The notes under the pieces: generated by a model
Seen by the model: the letters and a program-made list of their open reading frames with translations, nothing else
Told to the model about the DNA's origin: nothing
Databases searched by the model: none
Assembly (NCBI GenBank): GCA_951640165.1
Contig: OX621256.1
Coordinates: 620,001 to 684,000 of the forward strand
From: Pseudoips prasinana
Lineage: Eukaryota; Arthropoda; Insecta; Lepidoptera; Nolidae
Direction of reading: 5' to 3'
Length of the DNA stretch: 64,000 nucleotides
Translations under genes and position numbers: made by a program
In this document: positions 21,297 to 31,773 of the stretch, piece by piece
Layout: every line of letters begins with the position of its first letter
How positions within the stretch are numbered: the first letter of the stretch is position 1

Positions 21297-21495
21297 ATTA
21301 TTTTTTGGATAATACATACCCGCCTCCTGTCACTACCTTCTAGTGTAAGGTTAGAGGTTACGTAAAATACCAGCGCTGAAGTAAATAACTTTCCCCTGTA
21401 GCTAATGCTGCGTTATGCATATTATTATGTTTAATAAAGCGTAAAATGATACTACTTTATTCTATAAAGATAAAAGGCTTCAATATGGGTTAAGC
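21297..21495. other. Unassigned spacer
   Basis: ACCAGCGCTGAAG near 21371 weakly resembles the 14154/58511 repeat. Otherwise nothing. Confidence 0.3.
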
Positions 21496-21560
21496 AAATA
21501 CCACGGGATCAAAACCCCTTTTACTTCTAAAGTAAAAGGGGTTTTGATCCCGTGGTATTT
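21496..21560. repeat. Perfect hairpin, 29-bp arms, 7-nt loop
   Basis: Arms 21496-21524 and 21532-21560 (AAATACCACGGGATCAAAAC and onward) are exact reverse complements. Confidence 0.95.
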
Positions 21561-22612
21561 TGGGCTCATGCATTTTAAGTAAAGACATTATGATTTTGAC
21601 GTTATTAATATATGAAGAAATATTTAAAAAGTTTCGTTTATTATTGACCTTATATGATCTTCTAGTCGTTAAACAAGCAAACTGCCTCTATATCAAGCGG
21701 ACACTTGAAAGCACATTATAGTAGTGCGTTGTCAAACCCTACAGGCTCTGAATACCTTACCTTACATATAACCTGGAGTGTATTCTATATTGAGGACTAT
21801 AGAGGGAAATTTATTTTTGTTTTGCATTTATCTACAAAACCATTATTTTCAATCCTGTATACCAATCGCCAATCGCGAAAAAGCTAATAAACCAAATGTA
21901 TTTAACATAAAATATTTTTTTATCTACTTGTTACTCGGTGGTTGCTATCTATCCACAGAATAGTGGTTTTATAGCATCAAACACCAATTTTGAAGGTCTT
22001 TAAAGGTCCAAGAACGTGTAATGAACTGCTAAAACCGATTTATGAATCAAGCAGCTAGCCTAAAGGAATGCAATGAACTCGATGCATACTATTTTGCTTT
22101 AAATACGAGTGTCAAAATTTTGTTATGATTAACTTGTAGTATGTAGATATACTATATTTTTGGTTGTGGAGCAGCGTCTACAAACACAAGTTAAACCGAG
22201 CTTTATGAGTGAACACGTGTATGCTATTCATACAAAAACTCTATTATAGTGAATGCATTGTAATGACATGCTTCAACCGTTACGTAACTGACAGCATCTC
22301 AAATTAGGTTTATATTGGACGACACGACATCATTCATATCTTAACGAGATCAATCCGACACGACAGATGAGTTACATTAATTATAGAATGAATTATATTC
22401 CAATCAATTTTTCAAGGTTTCAGCCGGTCGAAGTGTAACTCTTCTCCGCTCCTTTGTCTCTGTCCATCCGTACACCCATTTGTTCGTCATTTAACGGTAT
22501 GCAGTGTATTTATAATGTCAGTATAATAAAAACAAATTAAATTCAACATTAAAAAGGGGCCCTTTAATGTAAATAATTATGACCCCACAACACAAAAGAG
22601 TTGGTCAGTTTG
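21561..22612. other. No feature recognised
   Basis: AT-rich. The frames at 21705-21963 lack motifs. Confidence 0.35.
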
Positions 22613-22624
22613 TTATTTATAATG

Positions 22625-22992
22625 GCTGCCTCGTTGGTCTAGCGGTAGCGAGTTCACCCGCAGATAACGAGGTCCTGGGTTCAAATCCTGGGTCGGGCCA
22701 TAAGTGATTTTGGGACTTTACTATAAAAAGAAAAATTTCTCAACCTCAGCCCGAAATCTGGGAGTTGGCGGTATTATACCCCCGTGCCTCGGAGAGCACG
22801 TAAAGCCGTCGGTCCTGTGCCTGACCTCTTTCCGGTCGTATCGTTAGGCGACCCATTGGATCCTGAGAGTGATGAAATAGAAAGTGCTTCTGTGTTTGCG
22901 CACACACTTGAGCACTATAATATGTCCCGCGCAGATGGCTAATCTCTGTTGAGACTGGCCGCCGTGGCTGAAATTCGTCTAGGAGGACATTA
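22625..22992 (+). mobile_element. Full-length tRNA-headed SINE, family A
   Basis: Flanked by an exact 12-bp duplication TTATTTATAATG (22613-22624 and 22993-23004), which fixes both ends. The head resembles a tRNA: A box-like TCTAGCGGTAGCGAG and B box GGTTCAAATCC. The body of about 290 bp includes GGAGTTGGCGGTATTATACC, GACCTCTTTCCGGTCGTATC and CGTCTAGGAGGACATTATTA. It would be transcribed by RNA polymerase III and copied by a LINE. Confidence 0.92.
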
Positions 22993-23083
22993 TTATTTAT
23001 AATGACTGCTTTTGCGCTTAACAAAGTAAATAAGATGTATCGTGGATCGTGTTAATAATCTGCATACTCTAGTCACATCACAC

Positions 23084-23273
23084 TAATATTATAAAGGCGA
23101 AAGTTGAGTGTGTGACTGTGTGAGTGTGTAAGTTTGTTACTTCTTCACGTCTAAACGGCTGGAGCAATTTTCATAAAATTTGGTATGGAGTTAGCTGACA
23201 CCCTGGATTATCACGTAGGCTATAATTTATAAAGTTTAATGCGGGTAAAACCGCGCGGCACAGCTAGCCACCA
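23084..23273 (+). mobile_element. Helitron-like element, CTAG end
   Basis: CACTAATATTATAAAGGCGA to GGGTAAAACCGCGCGGCACA and AGCTAG. The base after CTAG is C rather than T. Confidence 0.6.
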
Positions 23274-23820
23274 ATAAAGGCATTTTTAAATGTGTCCGAA
23301 ACGCTCAAAGCTTGGTATCTTCCACACAAGGAAAACGCGCGCGATCTCCAATGTCGTTTATTTACTGAGCGTCTCCGTATTTATAAAAAGAAAATAAATA
23401 ATAAAAATGATTTATTGGATTTCATAATTATATTTGCAGGGCACGTTAAACTGTCGGTCCTGGCATAAGACTGGTAGTTATAAGAGAACAGTTTTTAAGC
23501 TATGTGAAAAGCATAATGTGTGTCAAACCCGTAGCTGCTAGAGTTAATTGAGTGATTGTCATCTGACTTCGAAACGGATGACCAATTCCATAAGAAACCA
23601 GTACCCAACTTGTTTAGATGAGGAGTCAGGTTGTATTCCGCTACTGAAAACCTATGACTGCTTTCATTAGTTTTCTCATGATAAACGGCAGCGATGGTTA
23701 TAACACGCTTTCCGAGGCACGGAGAGTAGTCTCTTAACTATCCAGGCTCCAAAACGAATCCACTATATTAACTTTAAATTTAACATCATTTTAAAATTTT
23801 GCCAATTGTTTCAAGGGAGT
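23274..23820. other. No feature recognised
   Basis: Mixed debris. CTTTCCGAGGCACGGAGAG near 23708 hints at an old SINE piece. Confidence 0.3.
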
Positions 23821-23821
23821 G

Positions 23822-24066
23822 TCATTATCATATCATAACAGCTGTAAAAGTCTACTGCTGGACCAAAGCCACCCCCAAGAATCATCCCATATGCCATATT
23901 CGCCATGCTTGGCAGACGGGTTGGCAATCGCAGTATGATGGTTATAGTACTCAGAGAGACGCTGTTGCCCGTCCTCTGGTAGATATTCCCTCGGGTCAAT
24001 TCTATGCTCTCCACGGGGTGAGATGGGGTGATGATATTTTGTTTGATATTCACCGCCGTCACCACA
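23822..24066 (-). mobile_element. RTE-like LINE 3' end, second family
   Basis: Reverse of the 54845-55105 arrangement: ATCATATCATAACAGCTGTA, CAAGCTTGGCAGACGGGTTGG-like coding debris, CTGTTGCCCGTCCTCTGGTA, then GGGGTGAGATGGGGTGATGA. No intact frame. Confidence 0.65.
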
Positions 24067-24071
24067 CAGCA

Positions 24072-24129
24072 TACAGACGCCAGCAAATCAAGCTACCCCA
24101 ATCTGTCGCTGGATTTGCTGGCGTCTGTA
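24072..24129. mobile_element. Collapsed MITE of the ACAGACGCCAGC family
   Basis: 18-bp arms TACAGACGCCAGCAAATC and reverse complement enclose AAGCTACCCCAATCTGTCGCTG. It is a 58-bp derivative of the 61988-62122 element with the middle deleted. Confidence 0.85.
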
Positions 24130-24825
24130 CAATACCACACTTGGGCCCCAATATAGAGTATTGGGGCACTAAATGCATCCAAAACTGTACAGGTATCGTA
24201 TCGATAGTGAATCTTATATTTAAATAAATGCTTAGTATCTGGCACAGTGTCGTCTTCGCCAAACACAGTGCATTATCAAGTCTACCCACTTCTAACAAAC
24301 CTAATACAAATGGACGCTAACTCGCTAGCTAAATGAAAAGGCGTACACAGGGCCGTGGGCGAAAAGGCGGGGCTGCTAGATTCGAAATCCGAAATGATCG
24401 ACTGTCATAATAACGATATATTGTAATCGATAATAAACCTACTTGCATTAAAATACAGTTGAATTTTAAATGAGACGGTAGCCTAGAGGTGATTTCACAT
24501 TGCCCTTATGTAGTTTGTTATAAGGATTGGCAGTAATGACGGGTTGGCATCGAATTACATCATGAATGATCTTTTGTGGAGTGTTAATGTTCCCTACTTA
24601 GCCTCGATGGGGAAATTGAAGTTACTGGAAGGAACATAAAACGTAATTGTCTGAAGATCGATAGGTTTTACAGAGGCTTATTGCGGAATAATTGTTGGGA
24701 TTACGGGGAATTTACCACAAAGGTTGAACAGGTTTTAAAGCATTGACGAAGACGCAACCAGAATATTCAAATTTGAAATTAAAAAGAAACAAAAGATTTA
24801 TGTATGATTTAATCCTCATCTCATT
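24130..24825. other. No feature recognised
   Basis: Nothing recognisable beyond the flanking MITE and LINE pieces. Confidence 0.35.
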
Positions 24826-25045
24826 ATCATCATCATCATGATAGTCGAGTGACGTTCACAGCTGGACAACGGCTTCCCCAAAGATCTCCACCATGCAAAT
24901 GTGTCCGTCATTCGAGGGGGGATAATATGTTTGATTATTATGGTTGACTATCGCAGTTTGATGTCATTGAAGCTGCTGCCCCTTGTCTGCTAAATAATGC
25001 CTGCCACCCCCCACGGCATGAGATCGGGTAATAATATTCGTCACA
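24826..25045 (-). mobile_element. RTE-like LINE 3' end, second family, diverged
   Basis: ATCATCATCATCATGATAGT tail, GGCTTCCCCAAAGATCTCC, then GACTATCGCAGTTTGATGTC and CGGCATGAGATCGGGTAATA, as in the reverse of 54845-55105. Confidence 0.6.
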
Positions 25046-25531
25046 GTAGCGACGCGGCCCGAATGCTTTTAACATTTATGACTCATATTAATCATTAAGA
25101 GGCACAGATCAATTAGTATATAAGCCTCTTAATAATAATTACGACCATTATAACAAGATAATCCATTCAAAGGCAAATTAAATACATGTTATAAAAGTAT
25201 TTGTAATAACACTCTTTTTAACTAATATTTAAATGTTGAGTTATTAATTCGATATACATTTTTAGAAGTAAATATGATTTCAGGACCCACATAAAGCATA
25301 TAGGAAAAGCTCTTTATGGTTTTGCTATACAGTTGGTTTTAATATTTAAAGTGGGTGTCAATAATTAGGTGTATTTGTTTTCTTATGTATCTACTCTTGT
25401 CGGCAACTACTTCAATAAAACATACGCAGATGTCATCGGGAGTAGCTATTTAGTTTGACTGAAATATTTTGTTGCTTTAAATTTTGAAAACAAATCTTTT
25501 AAACAAGATTTATATTTAGCTATCATTTGAC
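25046..25531. other. No feature recognised
   Basis: AT-rich, no supported content. Confidence 0.35.
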
Positions 25532-25765
25532 AGGCCGGTTGGCTTGGTTGGTAGATACTTTTCTTTTGCGCCGTAGAACGTGGGTTCGATTCCCAACCAT
25601 GAGAGATATTTGTGTGCATGAACATGTCTGTTTGTCCTGAGTCTGTGTGTAAATTATCTATATAAGTATGTATTTACAAAAGAAAAGTAGTATATGTAGT
25701 ATATCAGTTATCTGATTTCCATGGTACAAGCTTTGCTTAGTTTGGGATCAGATGGCAGTGTGTGA
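25532..25765 (+). mobile_element. tRNA-headed SINE, family B
   Basis: GGCTTGGTTGGTAGATAC, then GTGGGTTCGATTCCCAACCA, ATGAACATGTCTGTTTGTCC, AGAAAAGTAGTATATGTAG, TTGGGATCAGATGGC. Nearly full length, 3' tail short. Confidence 0.85.
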
Positions 25766-26839
25766 AGATTTATTCATTTATTTAAACCCATAAAATATAA
25801 TTCATAAATCGAGTGAACGAATCGAAGGTGGTAACATATTTTATAATGTACTTATACAATTTAAGTGCGAAACTCCCATTAGTACTATAAGTATATAATA
25901 TTCCAATTCATGAATTGCCTAATCTACTATATTACAACCAAAATGTCTACCAAAAGAATAAGATTATTGTTTTGTTGGAACATATTTTAATATTAATGTA
26001 AGTACGGAGGCACTCGATGAATCACAACAACGTATTGTGAACATGAGAAGCGACCAAATAACCGCGTGCTGCTACGAAAAACTTTAACAAGCGCCCATTA
26101 CGCAACAAAACATTATAATTGGGCGTCTCGAATCCATAAAGCCGTGTATGGAAACACGAAACTTTAGTCTACTTTGAAAAGAACGCAGGCGCAGGTTGAC
26201 AAACACGGTAAAGCTGATACACACGGAAGCTTTCCGTAATAAAATATATTATAGCGAAATTACCAGATAATTGTGAGACACAAAAAAGTAATATTAATTA
26301 ACATTTCGTGTTATTTTTTATGAAACGTGTTTATGAAGTCAACATAAAATACTTTCAGAGAGATACTTTGTAAAAGCGTTTCTTTTTGACACCATTTCGT
26401 AATTTTTTGTCACAGATATTTATTAGTATTTAATTATATATTCTATTAATTTTATAAAATCACGTATTTTAGTTATTTTCAAGGTTAAATTAATAAAAAA
26501 ATCAATATGTTTGCTCTAGCGATTGTTGATTCCGGTTTCTAAACCCAGGATGTGTTGTATTTTTTAGAATTTCATTGTATGTACGTCGTTTTCACACGAC
26601 GCACGTCACACAAATGTAAGACATATTCAGTATTATAAGTGATTCTAAAAGAACCTCGGGTCTCTTTGACGAGCTGTCATTAACAAAAGTACATAATAAG
26701 AGTAAAGTACAGAAATACCAATAATAAAACTAAATACTTAGTAACCTTCGCCGGAAGAGTTGCATCAGAAAGTTGTTTTTGGGTAAATTTTGTGCAAGTG
26801 TCGCTCTACGTTATACGCAAAAATGCAGGTCGACGGCCA
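25766..26839. other. No feature recognised
   Basis: AT-rich DNA with a less AT-rich patch at 26080-26220 that has no long frame. Nothing shared with the rest of the window. Confidence 0.35.
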
Positions 26840-26910
26840 TATGATTCGTTTAGATGAAATGCCCCTCGTCCGGCAGAGGTTGACGAGGCATTTCATCTAA
26901 ACGAATCATA
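26840..26910. repeat. Near-perfect hairpin, about 30-bp arms, 11-nt loop
   Basis: TATGATTCGTTTAGATGAAA at 26840 pairs with TTTCATCTAAACGAATCATA ending at 26910; a two-base bulge near GCCCCTCG is the only defect. Loop CGGCAGAGGTT. Confidence 0.95.
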
Positions 26911-27861
26911 CTTGACCTTAATATAAGAGTACTTTAGTCCCGATTGTAGTCGTCACACTCGTTAAGCCGAGGGACAGTTACAAAGTCAACACGGAAGCCT
27001 ACCGTACGGCCTTGACTAGGTTCCTTACCAACTAGTACAAAAAAGTGACACGAAAAATATTGAATAAAAATAACACCAATGTGTGATGCCCTTAACTATT
27101 CCCCTCAATGTACTGAGTTAATAAGTTCACAGAGATTTGATCTCGTGTTTTGTATGTTTTTGTTAAAATTGGATCTTTCCGATTTATTGTACGTAATAAC
27201 AGGGTGTGCATTATTTGAGCTCCCTTTATTCGCATCCTTTATGTTTTTTCCATCGATCTTACATTTAACAAGGTACTGATGTATGGGTGAAATAATTTGA
27301 CGTTTTATAAATGTCCTTTTTTTGTTGGCAAGTTCGGTAGCCAAGATTTGTGAGGGTAATTTTGGGCAATTTTGCTAACAACTGTGCTCCTGTGTGAATG
27401 TTATTTCTAAAAAGTTTTTATGTTATTTTGTGTGTTTATATTAGCAATTTGTCTGTGTGGTTAGCTGAACAAATTGGTTCGATATTATCTTGTTAGGTAT
27501 CGACAGTAATTGGGATATCTAATTTGAATATCGGATTCTGTTCAATTTAGTAGTCATTATAATTTATAATTTGTAGGGTATGTAAAAAGATTAAAACGTT
27601 AGCGTCCATATTAGTATTTACTTTAATTACATGTCTATTCATGATACTAAAATAATGTATATATAAATTTATTAGCCGTGTAGATGTGAAATAAATAATG
27701 TCATGTCACAGTTCATTAGAATAGTGCCCCACTGGCATATACCGCTTTATTCAGTGTTATTTGTACAATTGTTAGCAGTCCTCCGATAAATATATCCGTC
27801 TTAGAATAGATTTTTCAATTCCATCGAAGTATCGTAGTTCTGCTAGTTGAATATCAGGCCT
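26911..27861. other. No feature recognised
   Basis: AT-rich. The two frames at 27079-27344 lie on opposite strands of the same stretch and have no motif. Confidence 0.35.
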
Positions 27862-27945
27862 TCAAAGGAGACTAGCCATCTAGACGCGACGTATTATAGT
27901 GCAGAAATGTGTGAGCAAACATAGGCGCACTTCCTATTCTTACTA
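27862..27945 (-). mobile_element. SINE family A fragment
   Basis: GGAGACTAGCCATCTAGACG, TATTATAGTGCAGAAATGTG and GGCGCACTTCCTATTC match the reverse of 22890-22950. Confidence 0.6.
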
Positions 27946-28589
27946 CGTGGCTGTCCTGTGGTCCATAATCTGCTGCGCTGCTCAAATATCATCGATTAGA
28001 TTAGCGAGCGTGCCGCTGCAGTGGCCGCCGAGCGCTAGATTCTGTCATCTTCTATCCACATATATTTTTTTATTACACTTGGTAAATGTTTCTTTCTGAG
28101 TATGAATGTAAATATTGTTTATTGAACTGCCCGTTTAAATTATTTTAAGACGCATTTTTATTTAGTTTACTGCTCAGTTTTTACTGCTAAACTAGTTTGC
28201 AAACACGCGATTTTTATTTTTGTTACCTACCGTAACTCAAATATTGAACTGCCGCTTTAATTCTTGAAATTTTATTTAAAGTGTAGATCCTCCATGATTT
28301 TCTAAAGTTTTTCTAAGTTTGTATTTTGTTCCGTGTACGTCCACGAAAGTCTTGATAAATTGTGTCTTGAATAACTTACAGTATATTAAGATTAGTAGAA
28401 TAGCTAGTAGTATAGTTACTACTATTATATAATAGTATAAGTGCTAAAATCAAGATTTCTTTAACGCGTGGAATTAATAGTATTTGTTTCTTGCTTTTGT
28501 TTTAAATCATACGTGAGGTATATTGTTTCATTATTGCATTTTCTACGGAACATCTTCACGGAAAATGTTTAATAAAGAATATAATGTGG
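27946..28589. other. Putative intron start, no other feature
   Basis: If the exon at 28596-28732 is real, this is the beginning of its downstream intron. It is AT-rich except for 27985-28040. Confidence 0.35.
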
Positions 28590-28595
28590 ACTTAC
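28590..28595 (-). other. Splice donor GTAAGT
   Basis: On the minus strand the coding frame ...TACTGTGTCAG is followed directly by GTAAGT, a consensus 5' splice site. It interrupts codon 46 after two bases. Confidence 0.7.
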
Positions 28596-28732
28596 CTGAC
28601 ACAGTATACCAAGAGCAGCAGCACAGCGGCCCAGTGGCGCGGGCGCAGGACTGGCGCGGGGCGCGACAGGCGCGGGGGGCGCGGGGCGGGCGCGCGCTCC
28701 TCCTTGCTCGCGCCGCGCACGCATACCACCAT
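28596..28732 (-). CDS. First coding exon of a host gene, secreted or membrane protein
   Basis: 45 codons plus two bases. The ATG stands in a good context (GAACCATGG on the minus strand). The peptide starts MVVCVRGASKEERAP, continues as a Pro/Arg-rich stretch (residues 14-32), then HWAAVLLLLVYCV (33-45). The hydrophobic run fits a signal peptide or signal-anchor, with a basic leader before it. The exon is strikingly GC-rich within AT-rich surroundings, as promoter-proximal first exons of insect genes often are. It ends at a consensus donor, so the next exon should begin with one base completing an Arg or Ser codon. I do not recognise the protein. No following exon is visible to the left within the window, so the intron would be long or the gene leaves the window. 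The opposite-strand frames over the same bases give only Arg/Gly-rich peptides, without splice support. Confidence 0.62.
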
Positions 28733-29100
28733 GGTTCACATCCTAATCAATAGAACTATCCCACATATCATTTCACACACATTTTCACTTTTATTTTGTT
28801 CACACTTTTAGTCCACTCACAACTAGGTCTTTATAACACTTTAATACGCCAAATATTACTCTACATGTTGTTCTGTAATATGGTTAGTATTGCGCACTGT
28901 GACGATGATGTCTCTGCGTTTCCTGGAACAACGAAATACGAAAATGTTATGACTTGTTCATTCTACTTAAAAATAAATTATTATAGACAGATTTCGAGAC
29001 GTTTCTTAGTTTTAATAACTGCTGGTGACTCTAATAAAAACATAAAACAATCAAAAGTTTCACTTAAACTCTTTACTTAACTATGTTAAGATTATAATAT
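28733..29100 (-). promoter_or_regulatory. Probable 5' untranslated and promoter region of the exon
   Basis: It lies immediately upstream of the ATG on the minus strand. A TATA-like GTTATAAAG occurs at 28829-28837, about 100 bases before the ATG. No CAGE-type evidence is available and short upstream ATGs exist, so this is position-based inference. Confidence 0.3.
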
Positions 29101-29637
29101 ATATATACCTATAACTATGTTGAGAATTTTAAGTTAAACTTTAATTATCAATAAAATATTTGATTAAATTTCTACAGTAACTTACAGTAGCTTGAACAAC
29201 TCCACTTGTCGCATGGGCGACAAAGGTAGAAAAAAAGAAAGAAGGAGCGATTGATATTTTTCTTAATGTTCTTGCTTTGTGTTATTATTATTATTATTCA
29301 TTTATTTAAGATATAAAATCCATATAGTTACGGAAACTATCATGCCTGATCACATAGAATTAGTAGTTTACAATTGTCATTATCGTGTCAATTAAACATA
29401 AGCCAACAAATAAAATAAGTCACACTGAAATCCATACATTGGTGTCAAAGCTAAAGTGATACAAACATTAATACAATAGAATCACGCTATGAACCCTGTT
29501 GGGAGTACAATAAAGAACATTCATTGAATATCCTTGATATATGGCCGGTATATATTTTTGAATACATGAAGCATGCCTACAATTGTAATGATAGCAATTT
29601 GCTTGACATGTCCGATGTCCGTTTGTCTGCATGTTGC
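29101..29637. other. No feature recognised
   Basis: AT-rich, no supported content. Confidence 0.35.
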
Positions 29638-29909
29638 CTAACAATTAGTGATGTGCCGGATCGTCAAAAATGTAGATCGGCGAATACGGATCTGAATACG
29701 GATATTTGATGTCAAGATCCGCAGATACGGATACGGATACGGATCTTAACTTTCTTACTCAATCGGTGTCGGTGTGCGCGATCTTGAGTTGAGACATGTT
29801 TTGGCTTGCATTGCGCGGCGAGTTTTTCTTTTGTTTTGTTTTAGTTTAATGTGACACTGGGCAGCATAGATAACGTTTGTGTTTGCTATTGGTACATGAG
29901 TTTAAAAAA

Positions 29910-30071
29910 ATGTCTACAAAGAAGTTTAGTAGTGTAATTTGGAATTATTTTGTGATAATAAATGATGAATGTGCAAAGTGTAAAATTTGTGATGGAAAGT
30001 ATTCTCGTAAGGGTAAAGGTACAACTTCCTTAAAAAATCATTTACAAAGAAAACATATAATAATTCAATAA
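29910..30071 (+). pseudogene. hAT transposase N-terminal BED zinc-finger fragment
   Basis: A 53-codon frame starting MSTKKFSSVIWNYF, with CAKCKICDGKYS and TTSLKNHLQRKH. The Trp, two Cys and two His in W..C-x2-C..H-x4-H order define a BED finger, the DNA-binding domain at the start of many hAT transposases. The frame stops just after the finger, and the catalytic and dimerisation domains are absent. So it is either a relic or a stand-alone DNA-binding peptide able only to compete for the element's ends. A longer upstream frame adds a few residues before this Met. Confidence 0.85.
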
Positions 30072-30125
30072 AAAAGTATCTGTATTGAATTTAATAGATT
30101 TTTATTGCTACCTAATCACCTATTT

Positions 30126-30262
30126 ACGCCGAAGAGTAAGGCGCACTAGCGACGCCAATTGCTTTAAATTGTTAGCTACTAAACCAGATCTATTTTAAAT
30201 AATTGTGGACCGTCAGAATCTCGGTAATTGGCGTCGCTAGTGAGCCTTACCCTTCGCCTTAA
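30126..30262. mobile_element. MITE nested in the hAT element
   Basis: Arms of about 35 bp: GTAAGGCGCACTAGCGACGC at the left and GCGTCGCTAGTGAGCCTTAC at the right, with three mismatches. The middle of about 65 bp is unrelated. Confidence 0.85.
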
Positions 30263-30416
30263 AGAATTTTATCTATAAATTTAAAATTAATAAGGTAAAT
30301 AGATCCGTAAAAGATCCGCCAAAAAGTAACGGATACGGACACGGATACGAATCTTTCTTCTGCCTCGGATATCCGCGGATACGGATACGGATATCCGGCA
30401 CATCACTACTAACAAT

Positions 30417-30685
30417 AATAAAAATATAACAGCTCTGCAACAGATCCACACCGCGATATGATACAAAAAATGTAGCGATGAAGAGTAAACGCAACATAGA
30501 GGAATTTTAACATTTGTGGTGGTCTGGTAATAAAAAATTTTTTTTTCTTCCGTTTATAATATTAATTTCTAACTTAATTTAATAAAATGGGACTGATCGT
30601 ATGCCAGTTTGGTCAGTTTATAAATGAGATACCACAAAAGTAGTCAAATTTATGAGTGTCTTTGTACTTCGCATGGTACAATAAG
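30417..30685. other. No feature recognised
   Basis: AT-rich spacer. Confidence 0.3.
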
Positions 30686-30790
30686 GTGTCAGTTAAAGCT
30701 GTGCCATTAAATGACAGGGTGACTGGGCGGCTTGAACAACTCTCTACCAAGAGTAACCACTGCCCATACGAATGAATGAATAAATCATCG
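30686..30790 (+). mobile_element. 5S-related SINE, 3' fragment
   Basis: GGGCGGCTTGAACAACTCTC, AGAGTAACCACTGCCCATAC and GAATGAATGAATAA tail match the 3' ends at 42660, 51150 and 63100. Confidence 0.65.
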
Positions 30791-30862
30791 GGTCAAAATA
30801 GAATCCGGTATGTTTTGGGTACTAAGTTAATAAAATAAATACTATACTTACCCTCAAAATAA

Positions 30863-31000
30863 GAAATCATAAATTAAAACGTCCGGCGGCGTCTCGAACC
30901 AGCATCCTCTACCCATTTGGGGTAGGCGCTCTGAGTAAGCTACGTACGATTCACACTGGAAGATCAAATTTGGGATTCTCTTGTTAATACCCTTTTATTA
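30863..31000 (-). repeat. tRNA-like repeat fragment related to 46697-47004
   Basis: GGCGTCTCGAACCAGCATCC and GGGGTAGGCGCTCTGAGTAA match 46722-46790. On the minus strand these look like the B box (GGTTCGAGAC) and A-box side of a tRNA-derived head. Confidence 0.55.
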
Positions 31001-31484
31001 TTTTATTATTATTATTATCAACACTTAACACAAAAGAGTAATGTTTAATAATTAGTCTTTTTATGAAAATGACTAGTAACTAAATTAACAGATGCTCCTA
31101 TTGATTATAATTCGGAACATTCAGAGAATGCCTTCGGCATTAACTCCGCCTTTGTTCAGTAAAAAAAAAACAATCGATAATTTATATTGCTCTTGGTACA
31201 ATGGCATCATGAAGTTTACTCTATGTTATGATCTCTCTACGGTGATGCGCCGACGCACATATTTTACCTTGTTCTATTTGTTTTACCCAGTGACCTTGTA
31301 TTTACGTACATGGGTCTGAGGACAACGCTATGAACTGTATCGGTCATTACTAGATAGGATTTTATAAACAGAGCAAAAATTGGTACGTGTATCTAATCGC
31401 AAAATGAACGCGGTGTTAATTTTAAAATATAAATTTGACAGAATTTCAAGCTTTACGATTAACGAATAAGGAGTATTAATGACG

Positions 31485-31535
31485 CACGCACGGGAAGAAG
31501 TATTGTAGGCATGCCTCCCTACCAGATGGACCGAT
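31485..31535 (+). mobile_element. RTE LINE scrap
   Basis: GGCATGCCTCCCTACCAGAT and GGACCGATGAATA correspond to the GRPPTRWTDDL coding region at 9755-9790. Confidence 0.45.
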
Positions 31536-31574
31536 GAATATACACTTTTAAACTTTCGCGTATCATAATTAGGT

Positions 31575-31773
31575 ATAAAAATTGTTAACAGGTATTAACG
31601 CGACTAACGTTTATTATTATTTTTGCGACGTTTTGACCAAGTTGCATCGTGATCACGGGCTATCTATGGGGACAGTCGGTTTATGGGTCAGTTCGTGACC
31701 ACAATCTATTTATTTAAAGTATTTAAAAGTATTCATTTATTTATTATTATTATTACAATCAATCAACTTGGTT
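31575..31773 (+). mobile_element. Older MITE, left part, split by the retrotransposon
   Basis: TTGTTAACAGGTATTAACGC and TTTTTGCGACGTTTTGACCA at this side are mirrored by GGAAAAATAACAAAATGTTAG and CGCGTTAATGCCTGTTAACA just beyond the right LTR (38046-38100). The two sides together form one inverted-repeat element. Confidence 0.75.

Larger units (their letters stand above)
29646..30408 (+). mobile_element. hAT-type DNA transposon remnant
   Basis: 16-bp terminal inverted repeats TAGTGATGTGCCGGAT and reverse complement, flanked by an exact 8-bp duplication CTAACAAT (29638-29645 and 30409-30416). An 8-bp duplication is the hAT hallmark. Both subterminal regions are full of GGATACGGATACGGATAC-like repeats, which could be transposase binding sites. 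At 763 bp it is far shorter than an autonomous hAT. It keeps a BED zinc-finger piece and carries a nested inverted-repeat element. Confidence 0.92.

Noticed and set aside
22625..22700. tRNA-like sequence with A and B boxes (also at 32864, 52958, 54376, 60561 and others)
   Set aside because: Each is followed by a shared SINE body and recurs in families; acceptor stems are imperfect. Not counted as functional tRNA genes.
28523..28811. Plus-strand open frames across the GC-rich exon
   Set aside because: They give Arg/Gly/Ala-rich peptides from GC-rich DNA without splice or start support; the minus-strand reading explains the composition, start context and donor together.
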